Assembly: GCA_965223465.1 (NCBI GenBank)
Contig: OZ245025.1
Span: 2,046,001 to 2,110,000 of the forward strand
From: JAAELZ01 sp965223465
Lineage (GTDB): Bacteria > Pseudomonadota > Gammaproteobacteria > Arenicellales > Poriferihabitantaceae
Direction of reading: 5' to 3'
Length of the DNA: 64,000 nucleotides
Of the stretch, positions 1-8,712 are shown in pieces. The notes under the pieces are model-generated. The model was given only the letters and a program-made list of their open reading frames with translations, was not told the origin of the DNA and searched no databases. Position 1 is the first letter of the stretch. Each line of letters opens with the position of its first letter. A program made the translations under genes and the position numbers.

Positions 1-169
1 GTGCTTCGCGATGTAGACAATCGAGTATACCTTCACCATATTCAAGACCACCACCAGGAAACTTGGTGTAATACTCCCCATCAATGATTTCATCCGATAA
101 TAACAAGCTATCACGACGCTCATTCAGAAGCAGTATATATACCCTGACATTGAAGCGCGTGATACCCAT
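1..169 (-). CDS. NUDIX hydrolase, N-terminal part (runs off the left edge)
   Basis: Reading the minus strand from an ATG at 169 gives about 56 residues that stay open to the window edge. The start resembles NUDIX proteins (MGITRFNVRVYILLLNERRD) and is followed by the beginning of a Nudix box, GGGLEYGEGILDCLHREA. This matches the first part of the G-x5-E-x7-REUxEE signature that binds the metal and the diphosphate. The family hydrolyses nucleoside diphosphates linked to another moiety; the substrate cannot be guessed from this fragment. It lies 50 bp downstream of acoC on the same strand and could be co-transcribed with it. The C-terminal half is outside the window. Confidence 0.75.
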   Translation of the reverse strand, partial: MGITRFNVRVYILLLNERRDSLLLSDEIIDGEYYTKFPGGGLEYGEGILDCLHREA

Positions 170-219
170 AATTCCATTGTAACGAAAAACGATACTCTAC
201 TGAGGTATTCTCCAAGATC

Positions 220-1332
220 TCATTCGCCAATGTGAGCAAGTATGAGCGAATTTACCGTAGATGCAGCTTCCATTTGCACCATGTGACCTACTTTGTGAAT
301 GATTTCGCGTTGTGCTTCTTTGAGCTTACGCGCGTGTGCAACCGGGATCACCTGGTCTTCAGCGCCCCAAATTAGTAGCGTTTTTAACCCTAATTCATCT
401 ATTTTATCGGCCAAAACTGTACTTTGTTTTTTCCCAGGAAATAGCTCTTGGGCAAGCTTAGTGAGAGCTTCTGAAACACCATCAATTCGTTTATATTTAA
501 GTACATCATCTACCAGGCTTCGACTAACCAAATCTGTATTCGCAAATAGCGTTAACAACGCTTGTTTTAATTCTCGTCTTGAAGCTGAAGTAATAAACCC
601 ATCGATATACTCGTAGTTAATTTCCCTGGCAAGCCCGGCCGCCGCGATCAATGTTAGTGAACTCACCCTTTCAGGTTCGCCTATCGCCAGTGTGGCTGCC
701 ACGGCTGCACCCATTGAATGCCCAATCAAGTGAGCCTGGTCTATTCCTACCTCATCCATAAAAGCATGAACCGCTGCGGCTAGGCCATCAAGCCCTCGCC
801 CGGTACTCTGTTTAATAGATTGGCCATGACCCGGTAAATCCAGGGCAAAAACCCGGGTTTTATTTGCCAATGCATCAATATTGAAGAGCCAATTATCGAG
901 ATCACCACCAAAGCCATGAATTAACAATACCGTTGGCCCGTTTTCGCCACGCTGGGCATAACGTATACGGCCTGCTGCAGTATCCGCAAACATATACTGC
1001 TGCGGAGTTTCTCCCGACTCATCTGCTTCGTCAGGGATAATAAATGACTCAATAAAAGCATCTATTTCGTCATCACTGGTCTCTGTCGGCGCCAACACAC
1101 CAAGCAAGGCACTGACGGGATAGATTTCGCCCTCTTTACCAACGCAGCGACGCAAAATGCCGCCATCCGTGGCTTCCACCACGGATGCGATCTTGTCAGT
1201 CTCGACTTCCATGATCTCGTCACCGACTGAAATTTGCGCCCCTTCTTCGACTAGCCAGCTGGATAACTCACCTTCTTCCATAGAAAGCCCCCACTTTGGC
1301 ATAAGTACTGGTGTGATGTCTGGCACGCTCAT
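220..1332 (-). CDS. acoC: AcoC-type lipoyl-domain/alpha-beta hydrolase protein of the acetoin dehydrogenase complex
   Basis: 370 residues. Residues 1-80 form a biotinyl/lipoyl domain with the lipoylation motif ETDKI (Lys47). From about residue 130 an alpha/beta hydrolase fold follows, with the nucleophile elbow GHSMG (Ser206) and a late GHMVQ histidine. This architecture is typical of AcoC, the E2 of acetoin cleavage, which lacks the usual acyltransferase domain of pyruvate dehydrogenase E2. It overlaps the end of acoB by 4 bp, so the two are translationally coupled. It is the last aco gene; no dihydrolipoamide dehydrogenase (acoL) follows, so E3 is presumably encoded elsewhere. Family assignment is firm; acetoin as substrate is inferred from the operon. 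Confidence 0.88.
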   Translation of the reverse strand: MSVPDITPVLMPKWGLSMEEGELSSWLVEEGAQISVGDEIMEVETDKIASVVEATDGGILRRCVGKEGEIYPVSALLGVLAPTETSDDEIDAFIESFIIPDEADESGETPQQYMFADTAAGRIRYAQRGENGPTVLLIHGFGGDLDNWLFNIDALANKTRVFALDLPGHGQSIKQSTGRGLDGLAAAVHAFMDEVGIDQAHLIGHSMGAAVAATLAIGEPERVSSLTLIAAAGLAREINYEYIDGFITSASRRELKQALLTLFANTDLVSRSLVDDVLKYKRIDGVSEALTKLAQELFPGKKQSTVLADKIDELGLKTLLIWGAEDQVIPVAHARKLKEAQREIIHKVGHMVQMEAASTVNSLILAHIGE

Positions 1333-2345
1333 CCCTTAGCTCCACGCATCGTGGTAAGCACAGCGTCTGCTATGTTTTTGGCACTTGGGATGTATAAATC
1401 CTCAAGCACTGGCGAAAAGGGCACGGGTGCATGGGGCGCTGTTACTAGCTGCGGCGCAGCTTTTAGATACTCAAAGCCTGCCTGCCCAACTGTTGCCGAA
1501 ACATCGGACGCGATCGAACAACGCGGATTGGCCTCATCAACGCAAACAAGGCGCCCGGTGTTTTCAACACTTTCAAGCACTGAGTCAATATCGATGGGTG
1601 ACAAAGTGCGTAGATCGATAATCTCACACTCAATACCATCCTTGGTCAACATCGCCGCCGCTTCATTGGCGCGATGCACCATTAGACCATAAGCTACAAT
1701 AGTTACATCGCCACCTTCACGCACAATATTCGCCTCACCAAATGGAATACTATAGGGCTCATCTGGCACATCAACCTCATGTGCATAAAGATTTTTATGC
1801 TCCATGAATACTACGGGATCGTTATCGCGAATCGACTGGATTAACAAGCCCTTGACATCATAAGCGTTAGACGGACAAACCACTTTTAACCCTGGTATAT
1901 GGGTGAGCAATGGTGTCAACATCTGGCTGTGCTGTGCGGCAGCTCGAAAACCAGCACCAACCATCGCACGAATGGTCACAGGGGTTTCTGCTTTACCACC
2001 GAACATATAACGAAACTTAGCTGCCTGATTGAATACCTGGTCAAAACAAACGCCGATAAAATCGAGGAACATTAATTCTGCTACCGGGCGTAAACCACAT
2101 GTAGCGGCTCCAATTGCCGCTCCAATATAAGCACTTTCCGATAAAGGTGTATCCATTAGACGGTCACCGTGTTTAGCGTACAGACCCTTGGTAACTCCAA
2201 GCACCCCACCCCAAGCATCCATTTCGCCGGGCGAACCGCTACCACCGACGATATCCTCACCCATGACAATAACGTTTGGATCTCGACTCATTTCCTGATC
2301 CAAGGCTTCGTTCACTGCATCTTTAAAACTGAGACTTCTAGACAT
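1329..2345 (-). CDS. acoB: Acetoin/pyruvate dehydrogenase E1 component, beta subunit
   Basis: 338 residues, the normal length for a TPP-dependent E1 beta chain. It shows the expected N-terminal transketolase pyrimidine-binding segment (VIVMGEDIVGGSG, later DTPLSESAYIGAAIGAA) and a C-terminal transketolase_C domain (VTIVAYGLMVHRA, CVDEANPRCS). It pairs with acoA, 33 bp upstream, to form the alpha2beta2 E1 that cleaves acetoin to acetaldehyde and an acetyl unit carried to the lipoyl domain of AcoC. A strong ribosome-binding site (AGGAGA) lies 8 bp before the ATG. Cytoplasmic. A branched-chain or pyruvate E1 is the alternative, but the acoX and acoR neighbours favour acetoin. Confidence 0.9.
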   Translation of the reverse strand: MSRSLSFKDAVNEALDQEMSRDPNVIVMGEDIVGGSGSPGEMDAWGGVLGVTKGLYAKHGDRLMDTPLSESAYIGAAIGAATCGLRPVAELMFLDFIGVCFDQVFNQAAKFRYMFGGKAETPVTIRAMVGAGFRAAAQHSQMLTPLLTHIPGLKVVCPSNAYDVKGLLIQSIRDNDPVVFMEHKNLYAHEVDVPDEPYSIPFGEANIVREGGDVTIVAYGLMVHRANEAAAMLTKDGIECEIIDLRTLSPIDIDSVLESVENTGRLVCVDEANPRCSIASDVSATVGQAGFEYLKAAPQLVTAPHAPVPFSPVLEDLYIPSAKNIADAVLTTMRGAKG

Positions 2346-2378
2346 TGATATATCTCCTGTAATTGTTCGATATTGATA

Positions 2379-3362
2379 TTAGTAGCTAACGTACACGTCG
2401 GTCGTTAGATCTGAGGCACTGGGTAATGCAGCTTCGACTGCTTTTTCGACAGCATCGTCTATTAACGCTAGAACTTCTTTGTCAATCGCATCTAGCTCGC
2501 TGTCCTCAATCAACCCTGCTTCGGCAATACGCCTTCTGAAATGTTTAATGCAATCATGGTGAGTTCTGTTATTTTCATTTTCTCCTTCACCGCGATAGGT
2601 TTGGGCGTCACCCTCGAAATGACCAAAAAAACGAACCATTTTGCATTCAAGTAACGAAGGGCCGCCCCCCTCTCGTGCACGCCGTATCACTTCACCCGCC
2701 GCTTCGTATACGGCAAAAAAATCAGTGCCATCAACCGTGACGCCCGGCAAGCCAAATCCAGCTGCTCTATCAACGTAAGAATCTACCGCAGTGGCATAAT
2801 CAACAGAAGTTGATTCAGCGTAACCATTGTTTTCGACGACAAACACCATGGGCAAATTCCAGATAGCGGCGAGGTTTAAGCTTTCGAGGAAAGTTCCCTG
2901 GTTGGAAGCTCCATCACCTGTAAAACTCATTCCGATACCATCATGCCCCAGTTGTTTAGCCGCCAACGCAGCGCCACAAGCGAGTGGAGAACCTGCTCCG
3001 AGAATCCCATTTGCACCCATCATTCCACGAGATAAATCTGCAATATGCATGGATCCACCCTTACCTCGACAAGAACCAGTGACCTTGCCATAAATTTCGC
3101 CCATCATTTCTCCAACATCGACCCCCTTGGCAATACAGTGTCCATGACCTCTGTGTGTGGAGGCAATGCGATCCTGATCATTCAGATGCATCATGATACC
3201 GGTAGCGGCGGCTTCTTCCCCAGCATATAGGTGTACAAAGCCGGGAATGTTTCCACGGGAAAAATCAACGTGCAATCTTTCTTCGAATTCACGTATGGTT
3301 TTCATCGTACGGTAGGCTTTAAGTAGCTCCGTATTGTTTAATGGAAAAGTTTCTTTGTTCAT
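2379..3362 (-). CDS. acoA: Acetoin/pyruvate dehydrogenase E1 component, alpha subunit
   Basis: 327 residues, a full-length E1 alpha. The thiamine diphosphate/Mg motif is clear: GDGASNQGTFLESLNLA ending in VVENN (GDG-x~25-NN). The HRGHGH segment near residue 72 and the GKGGSMH segment are also typical. A ribosome-binding site (AGAGGAAA) precedes the ATG. It lies between acoX and acoB on one strand with gaps under 40 bp, as in acoXABC operons of Pseudomonas and Ralstonia. Transcription is expected from the sigma-54 promoter ahead of acoX. Confidence 0.92.
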   Translation of the reverse strand: MNKETFPLNNTELLKAYRTMKTIREFEERLHVDFSRGNIPGFVHLYAGEEAAATGIMMHLNDQDRIASTHRGHGHCIAKGVDVGEMMGEIYGKVTGSCRGKGGSMHIADLSRGMMGANGILGAGSPLACGAALAAKQLGHDGIGMSFTGDGASNQGTFLESLNLAAIWNLPMVFVVENNGYAESTSVDYATAVDSYVDRAAGFGLPGVTVDGTDFFAVYEAAGEVIRRAREGGGPSLLECKMVRFFGHFEGDAQTYRGEGENENNRTHHDCIKHFRRRIAEAGLIEDSELDAIDKEVLALIDDAVEKAVEAALPSASDLTTDVYVSY

Positions 3363-3398
3363 ATGATTTCCTCTTTGTGTATTTGGTTTAGATTTAAA

Positions 3399-4436
3399 CT
3401 ATGCCCTCGGGTCCCTATACTCTAGTAAACGATTTTGGGCGATATACTTCATGCAAGCCGTAACATCGATTGTTTGAAACGCGTCCATTCGTAACGTGAC
3501 CGTCGGCCTATCCTTGTTTGAGAATGACAACTCGCGCTCCCCATCGAAAGCGATAGATCCATGAAGAGCGCTTACCTCAATCGGCTTATCCGGTAATAAC
3601 TTGTCACATGATTTGACACCGATTGTTTCTATGACACCTGGTGCAATGGGGGCGCGCAACTGAAGCACGGGACGGTTAGCATCGTCGAATACTACCCGAC
3701 GACCCTCTTTTACTTCCCTGCTTACAGGGTCCAACAGGCCAGCTACTACTGATATACCAATAACTTCTGGTTCTGCGAAACTAACGAATAACTCCTTAAA
3801 ATTCTGCACATTCCACAATGCGCGTGCACCAACGTAATGCTCAGCCACAATGGCAACGTCAACCAATGCTATTTCACGACGCCCACCAGTGTCTACTTCG
3901 AGTAGCTTATTTTTGCGCAGCCCCACTTCACTTAGTTGTTTGTTAGTAACAACTAGCCCAGTCGCTAGACCAACTGTTGTTGGTTCCTGGAACTTTGGAA
4001 ACGCGTTGTTCGTCCCGCTAGATACACCAACAATCGGAATCGTTTTACAAGCTGAGACGACCGCTCTGTGCGTGCCGTCGCCACCCAGGACAATCAATGC
4101 TGCAACACTCGCTTTTCGCATCATGCCTGCAGCGGTGATGCTGTCCTGGGTTAGTGAGGTCACCTCCATATCAAGATATTCGACCTCAGGAAAACACCCT
4201 TCCCCAAGGTTGTATGATCGCTCCACACCCCGCATTACGTGGGTTCGAATACCGGCGTTATCAGGCATCAACAGAACGCGTTCGATTCCCACTGCACCAA
4301 GCCCTGCTAACAAGCGTAATACGATATTGGCGCGTTCGGTAATCTGCAAATTTCCTGCATAGGCAACTATGCGCCGGATATCTCGTGCCGATACCGGATT
4401 TGCAATGATCCCAACGGTGGGCTTTTGTCCACCCAT
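3399..4436 (-). CDS. acoX: AcoX, ATP-NAD kinase-like protein of the acetoin operon
   Basis: 345 residues. It begins with a GIIANPVSARDIRR segment and contains LIVLGGDGTHRAVV, the GGDG nucleotide motif of the NAD kinase/diacylglycerol kinase superfamily, followed by GVSSGTNNAFP. AcoX proteins of this type are encoded first in aco operons; their role in acetoin catabolism is not established. A strong ribosome-binding site (GAGGAGGAA) lies just before the ATG. It is the first gene downstream of the -24/-12 promoter described separately. NAD kinase proper is less likely because of the neighbourhood. Confidence 0.85.
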   Translation of the reverse strand: MGGQKPTVGIIANPVSARDIRRIVAYAGNLQITERANIVLRLLAGLGAVGIERVLLMPDNAGIRTHVMRGVERSYNLGEGCFPEVEYLDMEVTSLTQDSITAAGMMRKASVAALIVLGGDGTHRAVVSACKTIPIVGVSSGTNNAFPKFQEPTTVGLATGLVVTNKQLSEVGLRKNKLLEVDTGGRREIALVDVAIVAEHYVGARALWNVQNFKELFVSFAEPEVIGISVVAGLLDPVSREVKEGRRVVFDDANRPVLQLRAPIAPGVIETIGVKSCDKLLPDKPIEVSALHGSIAFDGERELSFSNKDRPTVTLRMDAFQTIDVTACMKYIAQNRLLEYRDPRA

Positions 4437-4501
4437 TTAGTTCCTCCTCGAAACAATAACGTTTTTATGACCAACCACAGTTTGGCCTGCCTGTTATCCA
4501 A

Positions 4502-4516
4502 GCAATATACATGCCA
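4502..4516 (-). promoter_or_regulatory. Sigma-54 (-24/-12) promoter of acoXABC
   Basis: On the minus strand the sequence reads TGGCATGTATATTGC. It matches the RpoN consensus TGGCACG-N4-TTGC at all but one position, with the invariant GG and GC dinucleotides separated by exactly 10 bases. Transcription would start near 4490, about 55 bp before the acoX ATG. AcoR, encoded just upstream, is a sigma-54 activator, so the element and its activator support each other. Confidence 0.85.
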
Positions 4517-4570
4517 ACAATTACATTAAGATTATTGGCGTGTTTTCAGAAGGTTAGGGGTGAGTGGGAA

Positions 4571-4618
4571 GTGTTGTGCCTGGTACCGTGCAACACCTGT
4601 GGCACCACAGGTGTTGCA
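4571..4618. promoter_or_regulatory. Candidate AcoR enhancer site: perfect palindrome plus an overlapping half-site pair
   Basis: A perfect inverted repeat has arms TGCAACACCTGTGG (4589-4602) and CCACAGGTGTTGCA (4605-4618) around a CA centre. A further GTGTTG at 4571-4576 faces the CAACAC at 4591-4596, giving three GTGTTG/CAACAC half-sites in 48 bp. The block lies roughly 80-130 bp upstream of the predicted transcription start, the usual distance for a sigma-54 enhancer. No T-run follows the hairpin on the acoR-downstream side, so a terminator is less likely. Binding by AcoR is inferred. Confidence 0.6.
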
Positions 4619-4638
4619 TATATTAAGTATTCTATATC

Positions 4639-6558
4639 TCAGGGTTGGCGTAGATTCGGTGGAACCACACCAAACCGTTTCATTCTTCGGTATAGGGTGC
4701 TGCGATCAATACCCATAAAACGTGCCGTAGCAGAGACATTCCAGCGATGTGCCACTAACACATCGTTTAGTTGGCGCGCTTCTTCGCTGTCCTGCCCTTT
4801 GACAGCCGTTTTCACGCTTGATTCCTGAAATAAAAAATCGGGCAAATGTCGTGGAACGATAGAGGATGATTTGCAAATAGCGCAAGCGAAATCTACGGCA
4901 TTTACCAATTGGCGTATATTACCTGGCCAATGATAGTTCCGTAGACGTTGGCGCGCTGATTCGCTTATTTTGGGGATACGCTTACGTGAACCTATCGCTT
5001 TTTTTAGTATCCGATCCAGCAACCAATCAAAATCCTCTCTTTTTCTCAATGGAGGCAAGGTAAGTACCGCTCCGTTTAGGCGGTAATACAGATCGTCACG
5101 AAATTCACCCGCCTTGATCATCTCGGGCAAGTTTTGGTGCGTAGCGGCAATAATACGGATATTCACTGAAATTGGTTTGTCGCTACCAATCGGCAAAACC
5201 TCATGCTCCGATAGCACGCGTAAAAGACGACTCTGAACCGAAAGCGGCATATCACCAATTTCGTCTAGAAATAGGGTTCCACCATTGGCACTGCGGATCA
5301 ATCCTTTTTTCCCTTTCGACAAGGCGTTGGTAAAAGCACCTGGTGCATAACCAAACAATTCACTTTCGATCAAGGATTCAGGCAACGCAGCACAGTTTAC
5401 TGCCACAAACCTGCCGCGCACGCGTTGTGATTTGTGGATTGCCCGAGCAAGCATTTCCTTTCCAGTGCCGGTTTCACCTAGTAATAACATTCCCACCTTT
5501 GTATCGGCTAAGCGCGCAGCTTTATCGAGCAGGTGACGCATCAGCGTGTCATTACCTGCTAATTCATGCAAAGGCGTAGGTAGTTTTTTCTTGCGTAATT
5601 GCTCAGATGGCCGTTGTTGCGGCGCGATGGCATGGGCAAATAAAGCTGTACCGCTGAATGTCTCTATAGATCTTTCCTCTGCGGGAGTATCACGCATCAA
5701 TTCATTCAGCTTCTCGATATCGAAATCGAAAAATTCCTCAAACTTTCGACCGAGCAACGAGTCCGCCTCGCGCCAGTCTATACCTGCTTCGCGAGCAATT
5801 AAGCGTTGTGCATCACTGGTAAAGCCAGCGATTCTTCCACCACTGTCGAGTGCAAGTGAACAGTTGGGCTCTACACCTAAAAATTGATGCGAGGGGCTAA
5901 GATGTAATATCCACTCCGAACGGAACGAGCGCATCAAGTTAGCCATTTCGATACGGCGCACATAAGATAGCACCAGTTGTAACGCCAGAAATTGACTTTC
6001 CTTGGCTTGTGGCGAGCGCAGCGCAGAAATATCCAGCACCGCTAAAATGCGACCGTTAATATCATGTATCGGCGCAGCTGTGCAGGTCAGTGGTGTGTGA
6101 GTGACATCGAAATGATCCGTTTGGTGCACTATCAATGCTTCTTGGGTGGCTAGACAAGAACCAACTGCACAAGTCCCCGCAAACTCTTCCTTCCAATTGG
6201 AGCCAAGATAAAGTCCTGCCTTTCTTAAGTGGTTGTCGAAAGTAGGATCGCCTATAAAATCGACGGTAATACCTTCTGCATCTGATAACAGCATCACGTA
6301 TCCAAGACCAGCAATCTGACGGTATAGTGATTCAAGTCCAAAGCGCGCGGTGCGCATTAAATCTTCGAGGCGCTCCTGGTGTTCGTGCAATTGTGTATCA
6401 GGCACAATATATGCGTCCTGCGCACGCGCGGGATCAAGGCCGTGAATTTCAACACAGCGTTTCCAGGATTCCTGAACGATTAGATCACGACCAGAAAACC
6501 TGCCTGAAATAGCTTGCTCAACCTCCTTAATATGTGATATTGCCTGGGTTTCGGGCAT
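4639..6558 (-). CDS. acoR: AcoR, sigma-54-dependent activator of acetoin catabolism
   Basis: 639 residues. An N-terminal GAF-like sensory region (about 70-200, including ...EFAGTCAVGSCLAT...) is followed by a linker. An AAA+ ATPase comes next, with Walker A GETGTGKE at about 361-368, Walker B GTLFLDEIGDMP and an R-finger region. The C-terminus is a Fis-type helix-turn-helix (NVSATARFMGIDRSTLYRRM). The sigma-54 contact loop reads GAFTNA (407-412) instead of the usual GAFTGA. A ribosome-binding site (GAGGTGAT) precedes the ATG. It is encoded upstream of acoX on the same strand, and acetoin or a breakdown product is the likely inducer. The DhaR/AcoR family assignment is clear. Confidence 0.88.
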   Translation of the reverse strand: MPETQAISHIKEVEQAISGRFSGRDLIVQESWKRCVEIHGLDPARAQDAYIVPDTQLHEHQERLEDLMRTARFGLESLYRQIAGLGYVMLLSDAEGITVDFIGDPTFDNHLRKAGLYLGSNWKEEFAGTCAVGSCLATQEALIVHQTDHFDVTHTPLTCTAAPIHDINGRILAVLDISALRSPQAKESQFLALQLVLSYVRRIEMANLMRSFRSEWILHLSPSHQFLGVEPNCSLALDSGGRIAGFTSDAQRLIAREAGIDWREADSLLGRKFEEFFDFDIEKLNELMRDTPAEERSIETFSGTALFAHAIAPQQRPSEQLRKKKLPTPLHELAGNDTLMRHLLDKAARLADTKVGMLLLGETGTGKEMLARAIHKSQRVRGRFVAVNCAALPESLIESELFGYAPGAFTNALSKGKKGLIRSANGGTLFLDEIGDMPLSVQSRLLRVLSEHEVLPIGSDKPISVNIRIIAATHQNLPEMIKAGEFRDDLYYRLNGAVLTLPPLRKREDFDWLLDRILKKAIGSRKRIPKISESARQRLRNYHWPGNIRQLVNAVDFACAICKSSSIVPRHLPDFLFQESSVKTAVKGQDSEEARQLNDVLVAHRWNVSATARFMGIDRSTLYRRMKRFGVVPPNLRQP

Positions 6559-6690
6559 TTGATCACCTCAGTTTTGCTGTTGCTGCTGTCAACACAAATC
6601 ATTACGCAAACCAGTTTTATCAATACCGTTTTTTCACACCATATTAAACCACCCGAAGCATATATACAAATCGCAATACCAAACGTTTTA

Positions 6691-7686
6691 TTAGGCCGGA
6701 ACTCCAGGTGAATTGATAACCTCCATTGGCCACACCCCCTGTTTGCTGGATAAATATTCGTTTCTATACACCGCAAACGTTGGATCAAGCTCAGAATAAG
6801 GGGACACAGATTTTCCATCCACAACTGGTGGATCTATGCTTCTAACCTTGGTGGACACACTAAATGCTGGATTATGTTCGTTCCAGGTGAAACGAGTTCC
6901 TGGAGAGATCAAATCGACCCAACGTCTCACCTGTGGGTGGTCAATCAACTGCAATTTTTTCCAAAGAGTTTCATCGGTGCCCCATATGTCCTCTTCTGCT
7001 AGAAATCCGTACTGATTGGCCGCTTTAATCGCTTCAGCGGTAAGCTGATAAAGGCCAACCTCACGAAAATTTGACCAGCTAGTTCGATCTGTCTCGATAA
7101 ATGTATATGCTAACCACCGTGCGACTTCCATATTCTTTACAGCAATCTGACCGTCAACGACGACTACCGATTCGATTGCCTTTCGGATTTCTTCTTGGTT
7201 CGCCAGGCTTAGAAACACCAAATCTCTGAGAAAATAGTCTAGCCGATCTGCACAAAGGGCGGGTAATGGTTGTTCAAGCAGCGCAAACTGCTCTTCATCC
7301 ATAAACGTACGCCAATCCATGTTATGCCGACCCAGTATCTTTGGAATATCGGAGTTTGCAACAAATTCCTCCTTCTTCTTTTCGTGATAACTTTGCTCAT
7401 GATGATCATCGAACACAAAATCAATAACATGGCTAAATGCAGTATGGCTAATATCGTGAAGTAATGCCGCGATTTGTTCGTTTATGTCTGCACCTAGACG
7501 CCGGGCAATAAGCATAGCACCCACAGAATGATTAAAACGGCTGAATGGAGGGGTAATTCCAAGCAACGCGGTTATTCCATGTTGTGATATTCCCTTTGCC
7601 CTTTGCATCGCATTACTTGACATTAAATCCAATAATACCGGCTCTGTGATTTCTACAGTTCCATATATTTCATCGTCGTATGTCAT
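6691..7686 (-). CDS. HD-domain phosphohydrolase
   Basis: 331 residues from the ATG at 7686 (MTYDDEIYG); an in-frame GTG eight codons upstream gives no better ribosome-binding site. The HD metal-binding pattern is present: FNHSVGAMLIARRLG, then AALLHDISHTAFSH, and a distal aspartate in ADRLDYFLRD. The family includes dNTP triphosphohydrolases and nucleotide phosphohydrolases; the substrate is not determinable here. The gene sits between acoR and the small-gene array, 75 bp downstream of the DUF1428 gene with no dyad repeat between them, so it may or may not belong to the array. Confidence 0.75.
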   Translation of the reverse strand: MTYDDEIYGTVEITEPVLLDLMSSNAMQRAKGISQHGITALLGITPPFSRFNHSVGAMLIARRLGADINEQIAALLHDISHTAFSHVIDFVFDDHHEQSYHEKKKEEFVANSDIPKILGRHNMDWRTFMDEEQFALLEQPLPALCADRLDYFLRDLVFLSLANQEEIRKAIESVVVVDGQIAVKNMEVARWLAYTFIETDRTSWSNFREVGLYQLTAEAIKAANQYGFLAEEDIWGTDETLWKKLQLIDHPQVRRWVDLISPGTRFTWNEHNPAFSVSTKVRSIDPPVVDGKSVSPYSELDPTFAVYRNEYLSSKQGVWPMEVINSPGVPA

Positions 7687-7761
7687 TAATGATTGAAAGC
7701 AGCGGCGCACTTATGCGCACGCTACCTTTAGTTATGCAACCGGTGAAGCAGAATTGACAAG

Positions 7762-8118
7762 CTAGCGCTCGACAATAGTGATGAACCCACCGAATATCAT
7801 CCGCTTACCATCAAACGGCATGTTACTCGGCTCCCAATCCTTAAATCGGGGATCCTCCATCGCTGCTTTGTTACCCACATCCCGCGCTTCTCGAGATGGC
7901 CAAGTAATCCACGAAAATACAACCTCCTCTCCTTCCTCACATTTAACCGCCATCGGGAGTGAGGTAATTTCACCCTCAGGAACGTCGTCTGCCCAATTTT
8001 CTACGACAGACAAGGCACCGTGGTCTTTGAACACGACTGCCGATTCTTCAGCAAGCTTTATGTAATCCGACTTGTTCGCTTTGTGAACAGCAATTACGTA
8101 TCCGTCTACATAAGTCAT
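7762..8118 (-). CDS. DUF1428 (YbaA-like) protein
   Basis: 118 residues. The sequence from MTYVDGYVIAVHKANKSDY through the WPSREARD segment and the FDGKRMIFGGF ending matches the DUF1428 family, which includes E. coli YbaA, small dimeric alpha-beta barrel proteins of unknown function. This is the usual full length. A ribosome-binding site (GGAGGCGCTA) lies just upstream. A copy of the ~132-bp dyad repeat begins about 65 bp before the start codon, so this gene reads like one cassette of the array. Confidence 0.85.
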   Translation of the reverse strand: MTYVDGYVIAVHKANKSDYIKLAEESAVVFKDHGALSVVENWADDVPEGEITSLPMAVKCEEGEEVVFSWITWPSREARDVGNKAAMEDPRFKDWEPSNMPFDGKRMIFGGFITIVER

Positions 8119-8175
8119 ATCTTAGCGCCTCCACTATCGTTGTAGGTAATACCCATCTTTCTAGGTCAATTGGCG

Positions 8176-8318
8176 CATAACGCGCAGTTGACCTGCTGTG
8201 CATCAGTATACTAAATGCTCGCATCATTTGATATTGATCACAGTCTGGTCGAACATTTCGTTCCCGGAGCACAAAGCGGCGTCCGCACGGAGCGAACTGT
8301 CTCTACTGGTTAAGTTGT
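8176..8318 (-). repeat. Dyad repeat copy 1 (attC-like), diverged
   Basis: The left side (GCAGTTGACCTG at 8184-8195, then CAGTATACTA, GCATCATTTGATATTG and GGTCGAAC) aligns with the four other copies. The right half is degenerate and ends in GGTTAAGTTGTAA where the others end GGTTAAGGGCAACTGC. On the minus strand the outer edge reads CAACTGCGCGTTATGCGCC. This resembles the L'-R' end of integron attC sites (an AACT box, a short spacer, then GCGTTA). It separates TfoX-N (3' side) from DUF1428 (5' side). An attC identity is inferred; a MITE-like repeat is the alternative. Confidence 0.5.
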
Positions 8319-8343
8319 AAACCTTCCGCTAGATTTAGAATAC

Positions 8344-8673
8344 TCATTTACGCGACCGGAGTGCTGCATCGTAGGCTAGTTTAGCCCAATGACGCATTTC
8401 TGATGGGTCTTCTAACGCCTCTTCTGGCGCAAGGTAGTAGGAAATTCCCACCATTTTCTGCCCTTTTGGGTACATGAACTGTGATAGCCCATGTTCTTCA
8501 AATTGGCTGACAGATTTGGAGTCAACTTTTAGATAGAGTGTGTCGTCGGCTACCAAACCAATCATCAGGTTATTATGATAGATACCGTGGCCACCGAACA
8601 TTTTTCTCGAGCGAATTTCGCCAAACTCGGAGAAGATTTCTTTCAGGAATTCGACGTATTCATTCATTGTCAT
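8344..8673 (-). CDS. TfoX N-terminal domain protein
   Basis: 109 residues. It contains the hallmark segment RKMFGGHGIYHNNLMIGLVADDTLYLKVD, here split as RKMFGGHGIYHNN and LMIGLVADDTLYLKVD, plus the SYYLAPEEALED motif. This defines the TfoX/Sxy N-terminal domain as a stand-alone protein. Full TfoX regulates competence, but isolated N-domain proteins are common, often in cassettes, and their function is unknown. The gene lies 40 bp downstream of the small membrane protein gene and just ahead of repeat copy 1. Confidence 0.85.
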   Translation of the reverse strand: MTMNEYVEFLKEIFSEFGEIRSRKMFGGHGIYHNNLMIGLVADDTLYLKVDSKSVSQFEEHGLSQFMYPKGQKMVGISYYLAPEEALEDPSEMRHWAKLAYDAALRSRK

Positions 8674-8712
8674 AGTCTCAGCTGTAACTACAATAGCAAT
8701 TTACCGGTTGAG

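Noticed and set aside
3850..4362. Long plus-strand frame (170 residues) opposite acoX
   Set aside because: Antisense shadow of acoX, which has clear family motifs and a ribosome-binding site.
4589..4618. Palindrome as the terminator of acoR
   Set aside because: No T-run on the downstream side, and its distance from the -24/-12 box suits an enhancer.
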